Origin: an uncultured Acidobacteriota bacterium | GTDB taxonomy: Bacteria; Acidobacteriota; Thermoanaerobaculia; Gp7-AA8 | Length of the DNA: 64,000 bases | Direction of reading: 5' to 3' | Assembly (NCBI GenBank): GCA_937870635.1 | Contig: CALMZP010000044.1 | Coordinates: 1 to 64,000, forward strand | In this document: one piece after another, positions 44,277 to 53,444 of the stretch | How the letters are laid out: every line of letters begins with the position of its first letter | How positions within the stretch are numbered: position 1 is the stretch's first letter | The notes under the pieces: model-generated | Told to the model about the DNA's origin: nothing | The model's input: the letters and a program-made list of their open reading frames with translations, nothing else | Database searches by the model: none | Program-made: the position numbers and the translations under genes

Positions 44277-45634
44277 TCAGTCGAGCGACGCTTCACGGTG
44301 ATCCCGCGCGGTGTATCGCGCACGGCGGTCGGCTCGAACCGATCGGCGGTGCGATTGAGAAGCCGGGCGATGCCGCGCTCGTCCGCGTTCTCCCGCTCCG
44401 CGCACCGTTCGCAGTGGTGCGCCTGGCGCGGAACGTCGTCAAAGCGGCCGATGACCCCCTCGAAGTTGCGATAGACCATCGAATCGCCGTAATGGCCGAG
44501 GACGTAGTTGGGCATCAGCGGGACTTTGCCGCCGCCGCCGGGAGCGTCCATGACGAACTGCGGGACGGCCAGGCCCGATGTGTGACCGCGGAGGAACTCG
44601 ATGATCTCGATGCCTTCGCCGATCGACGTGCGGAAGTGTTCGGCTCCCATGACCTGATCGCAGAGATAGAGGTAGTACGGGCGGACGCGAATCTTCATCA
44701 GCCCCTGCACGAGATCGCGCATCGTGTATGCGCAGTCGTTCACGCCACGCAGCAGCACGGCCTGATTGTTGACGGGGATGCCGGCGCGCAGAAGGCGGTC
44801 GCACGCCGCCGCCGCTTCGGGCGTGATCTCGTTGGGATGGTTGAAGTGCGTATTGATCCAGATCGGGTGGTACTTCTCGAGCATCGACGTCATCTCGGCA
44901 TCGATGCGCTGCGGCAGGAAGACCGGGACGCGTGACCCGAACCGAATGATCTCGACATGGGGGATCGCGCGCAGGCCGGCCAGGATCTTCTCGAGGTAAG
45001 TCAGCGAGAGCGAGAGAGGATCCCCGCCCGAGACGATGACATCCCGGATCTCGGGATGCTCGGCGACGTACTCGATCATCTTCTCGATGCGCCGCTGACC
45101 GGTCGTTCCGTCCTCGTCCACCCACTTGCGCTTGCGCGTGCAGTAGCGGCAGTAGAGCGGGCAATACGACGTGACGAGGAAGAGACAGCGGTCGGGATAG
45201 CGATGCACGATGCCCGTGACCGGGGAGTCGCCTTCTTCGTTCAACGGATCCCATACGAGCTCGCCGGGATTCGTCATCTCTTCGACCGAAGGCACCGCCT
45301 GCGCGCGGAGTGGATCGTGCGGGTCGTCGAAATCGATCAGACAGAGGTAGTAGGGGGTGATCGCCGTGCGATAGAGCTCGAAGATCTCCGTCAGCCGCGC
45401 GCTGCTGAATTCATCGACCGCGAAGAGCTGCGTGATCTGCTCGAGCGAAGTGACGCGATTCTTCTGCTGCCACTTCCAGTCGTTCCACTGCTCGTCGGTG
45501 ACGGAGGGATAGAGGCGCGCTCGGTTCGCCTTGGAGATTTGAAGATGGTCTTTCTTGAGACGGGAGGAGAGGGGTTGCTGCTTTGGTGAGGCGGGGTCGG
45601 CCTCGGATACAGGGACAGAGCTCATGGCACGCAT
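44273..45634 (-). CDS. kamA: KamA-family radical SAM lysine 2,3-aminomutase
   Basis: TSYCPLYCRYCTRKR (CxxxCxxC), DVIVSGGDPLSLS, LYLCDQVMGAEHFRTSI, FVMDAPGGGGKVPLMPNY (PLP lysine). Confidence 0.93.
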   Translation of the reverse strand: MRAMSSVPVSEADPASPKQQPLSSRLKKDHLQISKANRARLYPSVTDEQWNDWKWQQKNRVTSLEQITQLFAVDEFSSARLTEIFELYRTAITPYYLCLIDFDDPHDPLRAQAVPSVEEMTNPGELVWDPLNEEGDSPVTGIVHRYPDRCLFLVTSYCPLYCRYCTRKRKWVDEDGTTGQRRIEKMIEYVAEHPEIRDVIVSGGDPLSLSLTYLEKILAGLRAIPHVEIIRFGSRVPVFLPQRIDAEMTSMLEKYHPIWINTHFNHPNEITPEAAAACDRLLRAGIPVNNQAVLLRGVNDCAYTMRDLVQGLMKIRVRPYYLYLCDQVMGAEHFRTSIGEGIEIIEFLRGHTSGLAVPQFVMDAPGGGGKVPLMPNYVLGHYGDSMVYRNFEGVIGRFDDVPRQAHHCERCAERENADERGIARLLNRTADRFEPTAVRDTPRGITVKRRSTE

Positions 45635-45728
45635 CCTTTCGGACCTGGACTTGGACTGGGGATCTTCCAGAGCCTGATCAGACAGGGCCCTGGACAGTAG
45701 GCAGGGGACGTCACGGTTTGCGGTTTCA

Positions 45729-46991
45729 TCAGCTTACTTTCGCGTGCTCGAGAACTCGACTCGAATACGCGTGAAATAAGTGTACGGCATCGCGGGGAAT
45801 CCAGGCCCTGAAAATCACGCCCCGATCCGTGACCGTCTGTTCATAGATCTGCCCCACTTCGTGAAGGCGGGCGGCGATGCGCGAGTCGTCGTGGGGGACC
45901 TCGATGGTCATCATTTCGCCATCGCCGAGCTGCCGCTCGCGAATGGCGTCCACGAGCTTTTCCACGCCCGCGCCGGTCAGCGCCGAGACGACGACGGCGT
46001 TCTTTCCGTGCGGCGTCTGGAAGTGTTCGTCGAGCCGATCCGACTTGTTGAAGACTTCGATCACCTTCTCCGCTTCGATCGACAGGTCGCCCAGAACCTG
46101 CTGGCCTACTTCGCGCTGCTCGGAAGCCTGGGGGTGGCTGCCGTCGATGACGTGCAGGACGAGATCGGCGGCGACCGCCTCCTCCATCGTCGAACGGAAC
46201 GACGCGACGAGATGGTGGGGGAGCTTCCGGATGAACCCCACCGTATCGACGACGACCGTCTCCCTCGGCATCTCGAACGCCGACTTCTGCGAGCGGGCGT
46301 CGAGCGTGGCGAACAGCTTGTCCATCGCCTCGGCGCCGCCCGTCGTCAGGCGGTTGAAGAGCGTCGACTTGCCGGCGTTGGTGTAGCCGACCAGCGCCAC
46401 CGTGAACACGCTCCGGCGCGACTTGCGCTGGGTCTCCCGGTTCTGTTCGATCTTGACCAGGTCTTCCTTGAGCTTCGCGATCCGCGTGCGGACGATCCGG
46501 CGGTCGAGCTCGAGCTGCGTTTCGCCGACGCCGCGCTTGGCGCCGCCGCCCGCGCCGCCGGCCTGACGTGAAAGGTGCGACCACTGCCGGGTCAGCCGCG
46601 GGAGCATGTATTCGAGCTGGGCCAGCTCCACCTGGGTCCGCGCTTCACGGCTGCGAGCCCGGCCGGCAAAGATGTCGAGAATCAGACCGCTGCGGTCGAT
46701 GACGGGGACGCCGACGATCTTTTCGAGGTTCCTCACCTGGGCAGGGGAAAGGTCGTCGTCAAAAACGACTTTGGCCGCACCCCGCTCACCGATGAGGGCC
46801 TTGATCTCCTCGGCCTTGCCACTGCCGATGAAGGTCGCGGGGTCGGGCCGGGGGCGTTTGGCGAGGACCGCCGCCACGACGACACCTCCGTTGGTGTCGA
46901 TGAGCTGCGAGAGCTCCTGCATGTGTTCTTCGGCGACGGAGCGGGGAAGATCGGGAAGGACGAGGCCGACGGCGACGACGGGTTCGGACAT
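45729..46991 (-). CDS. hflX: GTPase HflX
   Basis: VVFDDDLSPAQVRNLEKIVGVPVIDRSGLILDIFAGRARSREARTQVELAQLEYMLPRLTR, GVGETQLELDRR, VALVGYTNAGKSTLFNRLT. Confidence 0.95.
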   Translation of the reverse strand: MSEPVVAVGLVLPDLPRSVAEEHMQELSQLIDTNGGVVVAAVLAKRPRPDPATFIGSGKAEEIKALIGERGAAKVVFDDDLSPAQVRNLEKIVGVPVIDRSGLILDIFAGRARSREARTQVELAQLEYMLPRLTRQWSHLSRQAGGAGGGAKRGVGETQLELDRRIVRTRIAKLKEDLVKIEQNRETQRKSRRSVFTVALVGYTNAGKSTLFNRLTTGGAEAMDKLFATLDARSQKSAFEMPRETVVVDTVGFIRKLPHHLVASFRSTMEEAVAADLVLHVIDGSHPQASEQREVGQQVLGDLSIEAEKVIEVFNKSDRLDEHFQTPHGKNAVVVSALTGAGVEKLVDAIRERQLGDGEMMTIEVPHDDSRIAARLHEVGQIYEQTVTDRGVIFRAWIPRDAVHLFHAYSSRVLEHAKVS

Positions 46992-47043
46992 GTTTTTTCG
47001 GGTGATCAAATCTTAGCACCGGCCCGTTCGTTATGATCGCGCG

Positions 47044-48297
47044 ATGTTTCTTCTGTACGAGGTCATCCTTTACCTCGTCTTCATCGTCGCGCTGCCCTTC
47101 TTTCTCCTCGTCGGTTTTCTGCGCGGGAAGTACGTCGTGAACTTTCCTGCCCGCTTGGGCTTTTACCGGACGAGGCCCTCGGCGCACGACCTCTGGATTC
47201 ACGCGGTTTCGGTTGGAGAAGCCCTCGCCGCAAAACCGGTCATCGCCGCCATCGAGAAGATGAGACCGGACACATCGATGGTCATCACCACGACCACCCT
47301 CACCGGCCAGGCACAGGCCCGGCGCCTCTATCCCGAAGCCACGATCACCTACTTCCCCTTCGACTTCTCGTTCGCGGTCAACCGGTTTCTCGATCACCAC
47401 CCGGCACGAGTGTTCGTGACGATGGAGACCGAGATCTGGCCGAACGTCACCCGCCTGGCGAAGCGGCGCGGGCTCCGGATCCTGCTGGCGAACGGCCGTA
47501 TCTCCGATCGATCCTTCCCGCGCTATCGGAGCATGCGCGCGCTCATGCGGCGGGTGCTGGTCATGTACGACCGGATCCTCGTCCGCGAAGACATGGATCG
47601 CGAGCGATTCGCAGCGATGGGCGCTCCGATCGAAAGGGTGGAGACGACCGGCAATGTGAAGTTCGACTACAGGCCGGACGAGACACCGCTGGAGGCGGCG
47701 CCTCTCCTCGAGCGGCTGATCGGCTCCCGCAAAACGCTCGTCCTCGGATCGACGATGGAAGGAGAGGATGAAGCTCTCCTGCCCCACATCGAGCGGCTCG
47801 TCCGCGAGCGCGACTGCTTCGTGATCATCGCGCCGCGCAAGCCGGAGAGGTTCGAGCAGGTCGCGGCACTTCTCGCAACGACCTCGCTCCGTTTCGTCAG
47901 GCGGAGCGCTTTGAAGGAAGACTCGCCGAGCGCAGACATCCTTCTCCTCGACACATTCGGCGAACTGGCCAGGGTCTATCGATACGCGACCGCCGCGTTC
48001 GTCGGAGGAAGCATCGCGCCGTTCGGCGGACACAACCCGATCGAGCCAGCCGCAGCGGGCATCCCCGTGGCGTTCGGCCCGGTGATGACGAACTTCCGCG
48101 AGATCGCATCGACCTTCCTGGCGAACGAGGCCGCCGTGGAAGTCGCGAATGCAGCCGAAGTGGTGGCCTTCGCGGAGCGGATGTTCGATGACGACGTGGC
48201 GCGAGCGAGGCTGGGCGAGCGCGCACGCCAGACCGTCCTTCAGAATCGCGGGGCGTCGGAGGCGACGGCGCGCCGGATCGTCGAGCTGCTGTCGTGA
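47044..48297 (+). CDS. waaA: 3-deoxy-D-manno-octulosonic acid transferase
   Basis: DLWIHAVSVGEALAAKPVI, VFVTMETEIWPN, ILLANGRISDRSFPRYR, FVGGSIAPFGGHNPIEPAAAGIPVAFGP. Confidence 0.94.
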   Translation: MFLLYEVILYLVFIVALPFFLLVGFLRGKYVVNFPARLGFYRTRPSAHDLWIHAVSVGEALAAKPVIAAIEKMRPDTSMVITTTTLTGQAQARRLYPEATITYFPFDFSFAVNRFLDHHPARVFVTMETEIWPNVTRLAKRRGLRILLANGRISDRSFPRYRSMRALMRRVLVMYDRILVREDMDRERFAAMGAPIERVETTGNVKFDYRPDETPLEAAPLLERLIGSRKTLVLGSTMEGEDEALLPHIERLVRERDCFVIIAPRKPERFEQVAALLATTSLRFVRRSALKEDSPSADILLLDTFGELARVYRYATAAFVGGSIAPFGGHNPIEPAAAGIPVAFGPVMTNFREIASTFLANEAAVEVANAAEVVAFAERMFDDDVARARLGERARQTVLQNRGASEATARRIVELLS

Positions 48298-49145
48298 GAT
48301 GGCTCCTTGCCCCTGCCCAGGCTCTCTACCTGGCGGTCAATCGCGTCCGGCGGAGCCTGTATCGAAAAGGTTTGCTGCGATCGCGCCGCCTTCCACGGCC
48401 GGTGGTCTCCATCGGCAACCTCTCGGCCGGCGGCGCCGGAAAGACTCCCGCCGTGATCGCGCTGGCGGCGGAGCTTTCCCGGCGCGGTATCAAAGTGGCG
48501 GTGCTGACCCGAGGTTACGGGCGCCGGGACGCTGCGGCTTCCGGACTGGTCGATCGTCTCGACGCAGACCGCTACGGCGACGAGCCGGTGCTCATTAAAA
48601 AGCGTGTTGATAATATTGATGTGATTGTTGGCGCTGATCGTTATAGAAATGCTAAGCATTATATGGCGCAACATTCATGCGATCTATTCATTCTCGACGA
48701 TGGTTTCCAGCACCTCCAGATCGCCCGCGACGTGGACATCGTCATCGAGGGTCCCGGTGCTGCCTTCTATCGCGAGGGCCCTTCCGCCCTTCGCGACGCC
48801 GACATCGTCGTTCCTCGCAGGATCGCGCTGACCATCCCCCCAGAGGCACGTGGCAGGAAGGCTCTTGCCTTCGCCGGTCTCGCCAACACCATCCAGTTCT
48901 TCGAGAGCATCCGTGAGGCCGGCCTCGATGTCGCCGCAACCATGACGTTTCCCGATCATCACCGATACATGCCGCGCGACCTGCAGGCGATCGACGACAC
49001 GGCGGCGGCGTCCGGAGCCGAAGTAATCGTGACGACGGAAAAGGATGCCGTAAAGCTGGAACGGCATGACATCATCGCCATCCCCGCCGACTTCGTGTTC
49101 GACCCCGCTGTGATCGAACGAGTCGCGGCGCTTGTCCGCCGATGA
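48294..49145 (+). CDS. lpxK: tetraacyldisaccharide 4'-kinase
   Basis: RPVVSIGNLSAGGAGKTPAVIALAAEL, AVLTRGYGR, LFILDDGFQHLQIARD, FPDHHRY; ATGA overlaps at both ends. Confidence 0.94.
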   Translation: MRWLLAPAQALYLAVNRVRRSLYRKGLLRSRRLPRPVVSIGNLSAGGAGKTPAVIALAAELSRRGIKVAVLTRGYGRRDAAASGLVDRLDADRYGDEPVLIKKRVDNIDVIVGADRYRNAKHYMAQHSCDLFILDDGFQHLQIARDVDIVIEGPGAAFYREGPSALRDADIVVPRRIALTIPPEARGRKALAFAGLANTIQFFESIREAGLDVAATMTFPDHHRYMPRDLQAIDDTAAASGAEVIVTTEKDAVKLERHDIIAIPADFVFDPAVIERVAALVRR

Positions 49146-50065
49146 GCAGAAAAGCGCAATGGCTGCAGCGTCTCGAATACGCCGCGTACCGCGCCGTCGC
49201 GAAGCGGGCCGCGAAAGCATCTCCTGAATCAGTGCTCCGCTGGGGCAGCCGCATCGGGACGCTTTCCCGAACGATCGTGCGAAGCCGCGACCGTCGCGCG
49301 ATGAACAATCTGCGCCGGGCATTTCCCGACAGGCCCGAAGCCGAGCTTCGGCGGATTCTCAATGAATGCTGGCGGCACTTCGGGCGGGAGACGCTCAATT
49401 ACATCCGTCTGCAGCAGCTCCCCACCGAGGAGGTGCTGCGCGGGGTGACGAACGTGAATCTCGAAGTGCTGCGCGAAGCGGAGGCGCTGGGCAGAGGCGT
49501 GGTGGTGGTCAGCGCGCACTACGGCGGGTGGGAAGTCGGCGGCCTGACGATGATGTCGCTCGTACCGAGGGTCTGTACGGTTGCGCGGAAGCTGGACAAC
49601 GAGTATCTCGAGCGCGACCTCGTCGCGTCGCGCGCCCGCGCCGGGGCAGATTTCGTGGAGCGGCGCCGGGCGGCGCGCTCGCTGATGAAGGCTCTCGCGG
49701 AAAAGTCTGTGGTGGTCCTGCTTCCGGACCAGTCCGTCATTCCGCGGGAGGGCGTTCTCGTGTCCTTCGTCGGCCGTCCGGCCTGGACGACGCCCGCGCC
49801 GGCGCGCCTGGCCCTCCATCATGGCACGCCTATTGTGTTCGCTTTTTGCATACCGGACGGAACCGGGCATCGCCTCGAATTCGAGGGACCGATTCGTGTC
49901 GACCAGTTGGATGAAGCAGAGAGGGACCCGGTGGCGCTGACGCAGCGGATCAATGACGTGATCACGCGGCGCATCGTGGCCCGCCCTGAACTCTGGCTGT
50001 GGATGCACGACCGGTGGAAGGGTACGGGAGAAAGCGAACCAGTGAATGGGCAGTCGAACCGCTGA
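49142..50065 (+). CDS. lysophospholipid/lipid A acyltransferase (LpxL/HtrB family)
   Basis: NNLRRAFPDRPEAELRRILNECWRHFGRE, VVVSAHYGGWEVGGL, LLPDQSVIPREGVLVSFVGRPAWTTPAPARLAL. Confidence 0.92.
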   Translation: MSRKAQWLQRLEYAAYRAVAKRAAKASPESVLRWGSRIGTLSRTIVRSRDRRAMNNLRRAFPDRPEAELRRILNECWRHFGRETLNYIRLQQLPTEEVLRGVTNVNLEVLREAEALGRGVVVVSAHYGGWEVGGLTMMSLVPRVCTVARKLDNEYLERDLVASRARAGADFVERRRAARSLMKALAEKSVVVLLPDQSVIPREGVLVSFVGRPAWTTPAPARLALHHGTPIVFAFCIPDGTGHRLEFEGPIRVDQLDEAERDPVALTQRINDVITRRIVARPELWLWMHDRWKGTGESEPVNGQSNR

Positions 50066-51095
50066 AACGGTTGTCATCGGACTCAATTGGGTCGGCGACA
50101 ACATCCTCGCTCTCCCGACCTATCGCGCGCTCCAGCACCGCTTCCGAAGCGAAGGCGGGATCGCCGTGGCGGCGCCCCACAATGTCGCCGACCTGCTCTC
50201 CTCATCCGGGATCTTTCGGAAGGTGATCGCCTGGAACGGATCGACGACCCAGCGCATCCGAGCGCTGCGCGAGCATCGATTCCGCCGCGCCATCATCCTT
50301 CCCAACTCTTTCCGCAGTGCCGCTGTGACCTTCGCCGCCGGCATCGGAGAGCGGTGGGGATACGCCACCGACGTTCGCCGAATGATGCTCACCCATCGCG
50401 TCCATCCGCAGAAAACGCGCGGACATCAGCTCGATGATTACGCGCCGCTGCTGGCCGCTCTCAGCGCTCCCCGTGTCGTCGACGAGCTTCCGACCATCAC
50501 GCTTCCCGCCGCGGTCCGCGAGTCCGCGCGTCGCGACCTCCTCTCCCTCGGCCTCGATCTGCACAAGCCGCTGTTCGGCATTCACGCCGGCGGCCTGTTC
50601 GGCCGCGCGAAGCACTGGGGTGACGATCGGTTCCGGGCCGTCGCCGCGAAGCTCCGCGCAGACGGCGCGGAAGTGGTGCTGCTCACGAGCCCCGGCGAAC
50701 GCCTTCAGGCTGAATCCATCGCCGGCGGGTCCAGCGGGATCCCGATGATCGGGCACGAAAGCGATGTCCTTCATCTCGCGGCGGCCCTCTCGCATTGCAG
50801 CGTCATCATCACCAACGACAGCGGGCCGCTGCATCTCGCAGCCGCCCTCGCCGTGCCGACCGTATCGATTTTCGGACCGACGGATCCGGACCGCACGGTC
50901 ATCCCCGGCGCAAGCCGCGTCGTCCGCGCACCGATCGGCTGCCAGCCCTGCTACAAGCGCGAATGCCCGCTCGGCCACCATCGATGCATGGCGGAGATCG
51001 GCGTCGACGACGTCTACACCGCGGCGGTCAGCGTCCTCGCCGAGCTCGAGCCGCGGGTCGTAGAAGTCGAAGAGCGGCGCATCGGGCTCTCGTAA
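50046..51095 (+). CDS. waaF: lipopolysaccharide heptosyltransferase II
   Basis: IGLNWVGDNILALPTYRALQ, IHAGGLFGRAKHW, ITNDSGPLHLAAALAVPTVSIFGPTDP. Confidence 0.93.
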   Translation: MGSRTAETVVIGLNWVGDNILALPTYRALQHRFRSEGGIAVAAPHNVADLLSSSGIFRKVIAWNGSTTQRIRALREHRFRRAIILPNSFRSAAVTFAAGIGERWGYATDVRRMMLTHRVHPQKTRGHQLDDYAPLLAALSAPRVVDELPTITLPAAVRESARRDLLSLGLDLHKPLFGIHAGGLFGRAKHWGDDRFRAVAAKLRADGAEVVLLTSPGERLQAESIAGGSSGIPMIGHESDVLHLAAALSHCSVIITNDSGPLHLAAALAVPTVSIFGPTDPDRTVIPGASRVVRAPIGCQPCYKRECPLGHHRCMAEIGVDDVYTAAVSVLAELEPRVVEVEERRIGLS

Positions 51096-51193
51096 CAGAT
51101 GGAGTGCGGCACTCCAGCCCATCACATCGCCGGGTGACGATCGCCACCGCCTCACGTTCACGCCGGGGGTATTCAATACCTCGGAGGTTCCCC

Positions 51194-51781
51194 ATGACCG
51201 GCTGGATGTTCGTCGCCGCTGTTCTCATCGCGCTCGCCGTGTTCCTCCTGGTGTCCGATTTCGTGCGGACCTGGTGCCGTTACCGCGAAGTACGGGTCAT
51301 CACCTGCCCGGAGAATCTCCAGCCGGCGGCGGTCCACGTCGACGCGGCCAAAGCGGCAAAGATGATGGCGGTCACCGGAGAAGAAGATCTCCATCTCCGC
51401 TCGTGCTCGCGATGGCCGGAGATGGCTGGCTGCGCGCAGGATTGCCTCACTCAGATCACCGGCTCGCAAGAAGGGTGCAGCCTCAAGGCCCGCGTCACTC
51501 AGTGGTACGAAGGGAAGTCGTGCGTCGTCTGCCGGTATCCCATCGAGAAGATCGTGTGGCGCGAGCGTCCTGCTGCGCTCCGTACACCGCGAGGGACGAG
51601 CCTGGAGTGGAAGGAGGTGCTGCCGCAGAACATCCCGGCAGTTTTCGCCACACACGAACCGCTCTGCTGGCGTTGCCACGTCGTGGAGTCGTTCCGCCGG
51701 GAACATCGGGAACTGGTCGTCGAGCGCGTCCACATCACGGAGCCGCATCCGACGATGCAGCCTTCGACCTCGGTGTATTGA
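51194..51781 (+). CDS. membrane-anchored cysteine-rich protein of unknown function
   Basis: TM segment WMFVAAVLIALAVFLLVSDFV; multiple Cys including CVVC and CWRC; purine-rich tcggagg before ATG 51194. Confidence 0.75.
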   Translation: MTGWMFVAAVLIALAVFLLVSDFVRTWCRYREVRVITCPENLQPAAVHVDAAKAAKMMAVTGEEDLHLRSCSRWPEMAGCAQDCLTQITGSQEGCSLKARVTQWYEGKSCVVCRYPIEKIVWRERPAALRTPRGTSLEWKEVLPQNIPAVFATHEPLCWRCHVVESFRREHRELVVERVHITEPHPTMQPSTSVY

Positions 51782-51783
51782 CA

Positions 51784-51837
51784 CCGGTGCTTGGTGCTCA
51801 GTGCTTGGTGCTTGGTGGACTAAGCACTAAGCACCAC
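51784..51837. repeat. inverted 7-bp-period repeat (gcttggt / taagcac arms)
   Basis: ccggtgcttggtgctcagtgcttggtgcttggtggactaagcactaagcaccac. Confidence 0.88.
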
Positions 51838-52088
51838 TATCCGACCGCCACGCCCACGAGCCGGTCGGCCAGCCAGCGCACGCTGCGCTCGACGATGTGC
51901 TCGACTGAATCGGTGCCATCGCCGTGAACGATCTCCAGGCGGCGCTCGCCACGCAGGAGCGCAACCGCTTCGCGGTTCATCCGCGGTACCGGCATGTCGT
52001 TGACGATGAGAAGCGTCGGCGTGCGAAGCGCACGCGGCTCATCGGAGGCGAAATCGGTACGAGCATTGAGAGCGACGATCGCAGACAC
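51837..52088 (-). pseudogene. C-terminal remnant of an alpha/beta hydrolase (dienelactone hydrolase-like)
   Basis: VSAIVALNARTDFASDEPRALRTPTLLIVNDMPVPRMNREAVALLRGERRLEIVHGDGTDSVEHIVERSVRWLADRL resembles the hydrolase C-terminus; no catalytic N-terminal part in frame upstream. Confidence 0.55.
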
Positions 52089-52331
52089 CAGCAACGCGAA
52101 CGGGTGACAGCGCGAGTCGCGTCTGCGTCGCGGTGTCACACACCCAGGGCCGTCACGGCCATGCCCAGAATGACGATCAGGGCGCCGGCCATCGCATAGC
52201 CGTAGCGGTCGAGCCAGGACAGCCAGACGGCCCGCGCGCCGGCGTATCTGGTCATGACGAGCGACACCCATCGTTCCGGCAGGTCGATCGGAGGATCCCG
52301 ACGTTTCCAGCGGTCTCGACCACGATGTGGC

Positions 52332-53081
52332 TCATGCGGGAACCATTGCGTTCTCTTCGATCTCGGAAAGCGCGTCGGACCCATCGATCACGCCCTCATC
52401 GCAGATGCCGCATGAGACGTACTCGAGCCCTCGCGCGGCCAGCGTTCCCCAGTCATTCATCATGACCTGCCGCTGCCGCCACGCGTGCTGCCTGACCGCG
52501 TAGTGATCGCCCATGAGCGCAGCTGCCGTCGCTTCCGGCGCAACGGGATAGCAGTCGCTCATCAGAATTACCGGCCCCGAATCGAGTTTCCGCGTGACGA
52601 AATGGAGCGTGCTGCGAGTGACCTTTTCGCCGGCCAGGATGGCGTCGCGAGTCGAGTGGAGGCCGACGTAGCAACGCTCGCCATCCGACCGGCGAATCGA
52701 AAGGTCGCTGTCATGAATGCTGAGGATCCGGCTGGGAAACTGCCTGAGCATCGGCTCGGTGAGCAGATAGAGGTATCCGAGGCAAAGAACCGTATCGACG
52801 CGCATGAGGCGCAGCATTTCCGCGGTCTGGCGGTCATACGCCATGCGCGCATCGAAATTGCGGATCGACACTTCGCGCTCGTTGCAGAAGTGACGCATCG
52901 AGTGGAGAAGAACCGGCACATCGGCGCGCTCGATCGCTTCTGCCTGCACGAAGGCCGGCTCCGTCGATATGACACAGACGATCTCGAACATCTTGTTGCG
53001 CTGCGGATGCCGCAGCAGCTGCTCGAGCCCGGGAGCGCGCTTCGACGTGAGAACCCCGACTCGCAACGTTTGAAATTTCAT
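52332..53081 (-). CDS. formyltransferase-fold protein (PurN/Fmt-like)
   Basis: RVGVLTSKRAPGLEQLL, DTVLCLGYLYLLTEPMLRQFPSRILSIHDSDLS, LHSTRDAILAGEKVTRSTLHFVTRKLDSGPVIL. Confidence 0.75.
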   Translation of the reverse strand: MKFQTLRVGVLTSKRAPGLEQLLRHPQRNKMFEIVCVISTEPAFVQAEAIERADVPVLLHSMRHFCNEREVSIRNFDARMAYDRQTAEMLRLMRVDTVLCLGYLYLLTEPMLRQFPSRILSIHDSDLSIRRSDGERCYVGLHSTRDAILAGEKVTRSTLHFVTRKLDSGPVILMSDCYPVAPEATAAALMGDHYAVRQHAWRQRQVMMNDWGTLAARGLEYVSCGICDEGVIDGSDALSEIEENAMVPA

Positions 53082-53444
53082 CAGCAGATCCTCGGCAGTG
53101 GTTCGCCTTCAGGTTCGGAAACGAGTCTTCGGCCGAATCCGGTGTCCGGGATGACAGATCCCGGCCGGTCGGTAACGCATGTCCCGATGATGGCTGCGTC
53201 GCGGCTCAGGGGATGCCGGCGCCGTATTCAGTGTTTCGTACAGCGCGAGCGTCTCGCCGACTGTCTCCTCCGGGATGCGACGGATGGCGAAACCGACGTC
53301 ACGGATCTCGATATGACATCCCGGAAGGGGCATGTTGCTTCCTCGCACCTGAACGGTAGGCGGGCGCGGAACATGGGGGGATGACTCCTCGCACAAGACC
53401 GGGTGACTCTTGTCACATCGGCGTCGGTGCCATAATCAAGTTGG

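Noticed and set aside
53109-53396. 95-aa minus-strand ORF between the formyltransferase and merR
   Set aside because: No recognisable domain and the C-terminal half is low-complexity basic; MPLPGCHIEIRDVGFAIRRIPEETVGETLALYETL might be a small gene or remnant but cannot be supported.
53410-53436. TTGTCA-CATAAT promoter for the merR gene
   Set aside because: Spacing is only 15 bp; neither standard sigma70 (17) nor the longer MerR-type (19) spacing; too weak to list.
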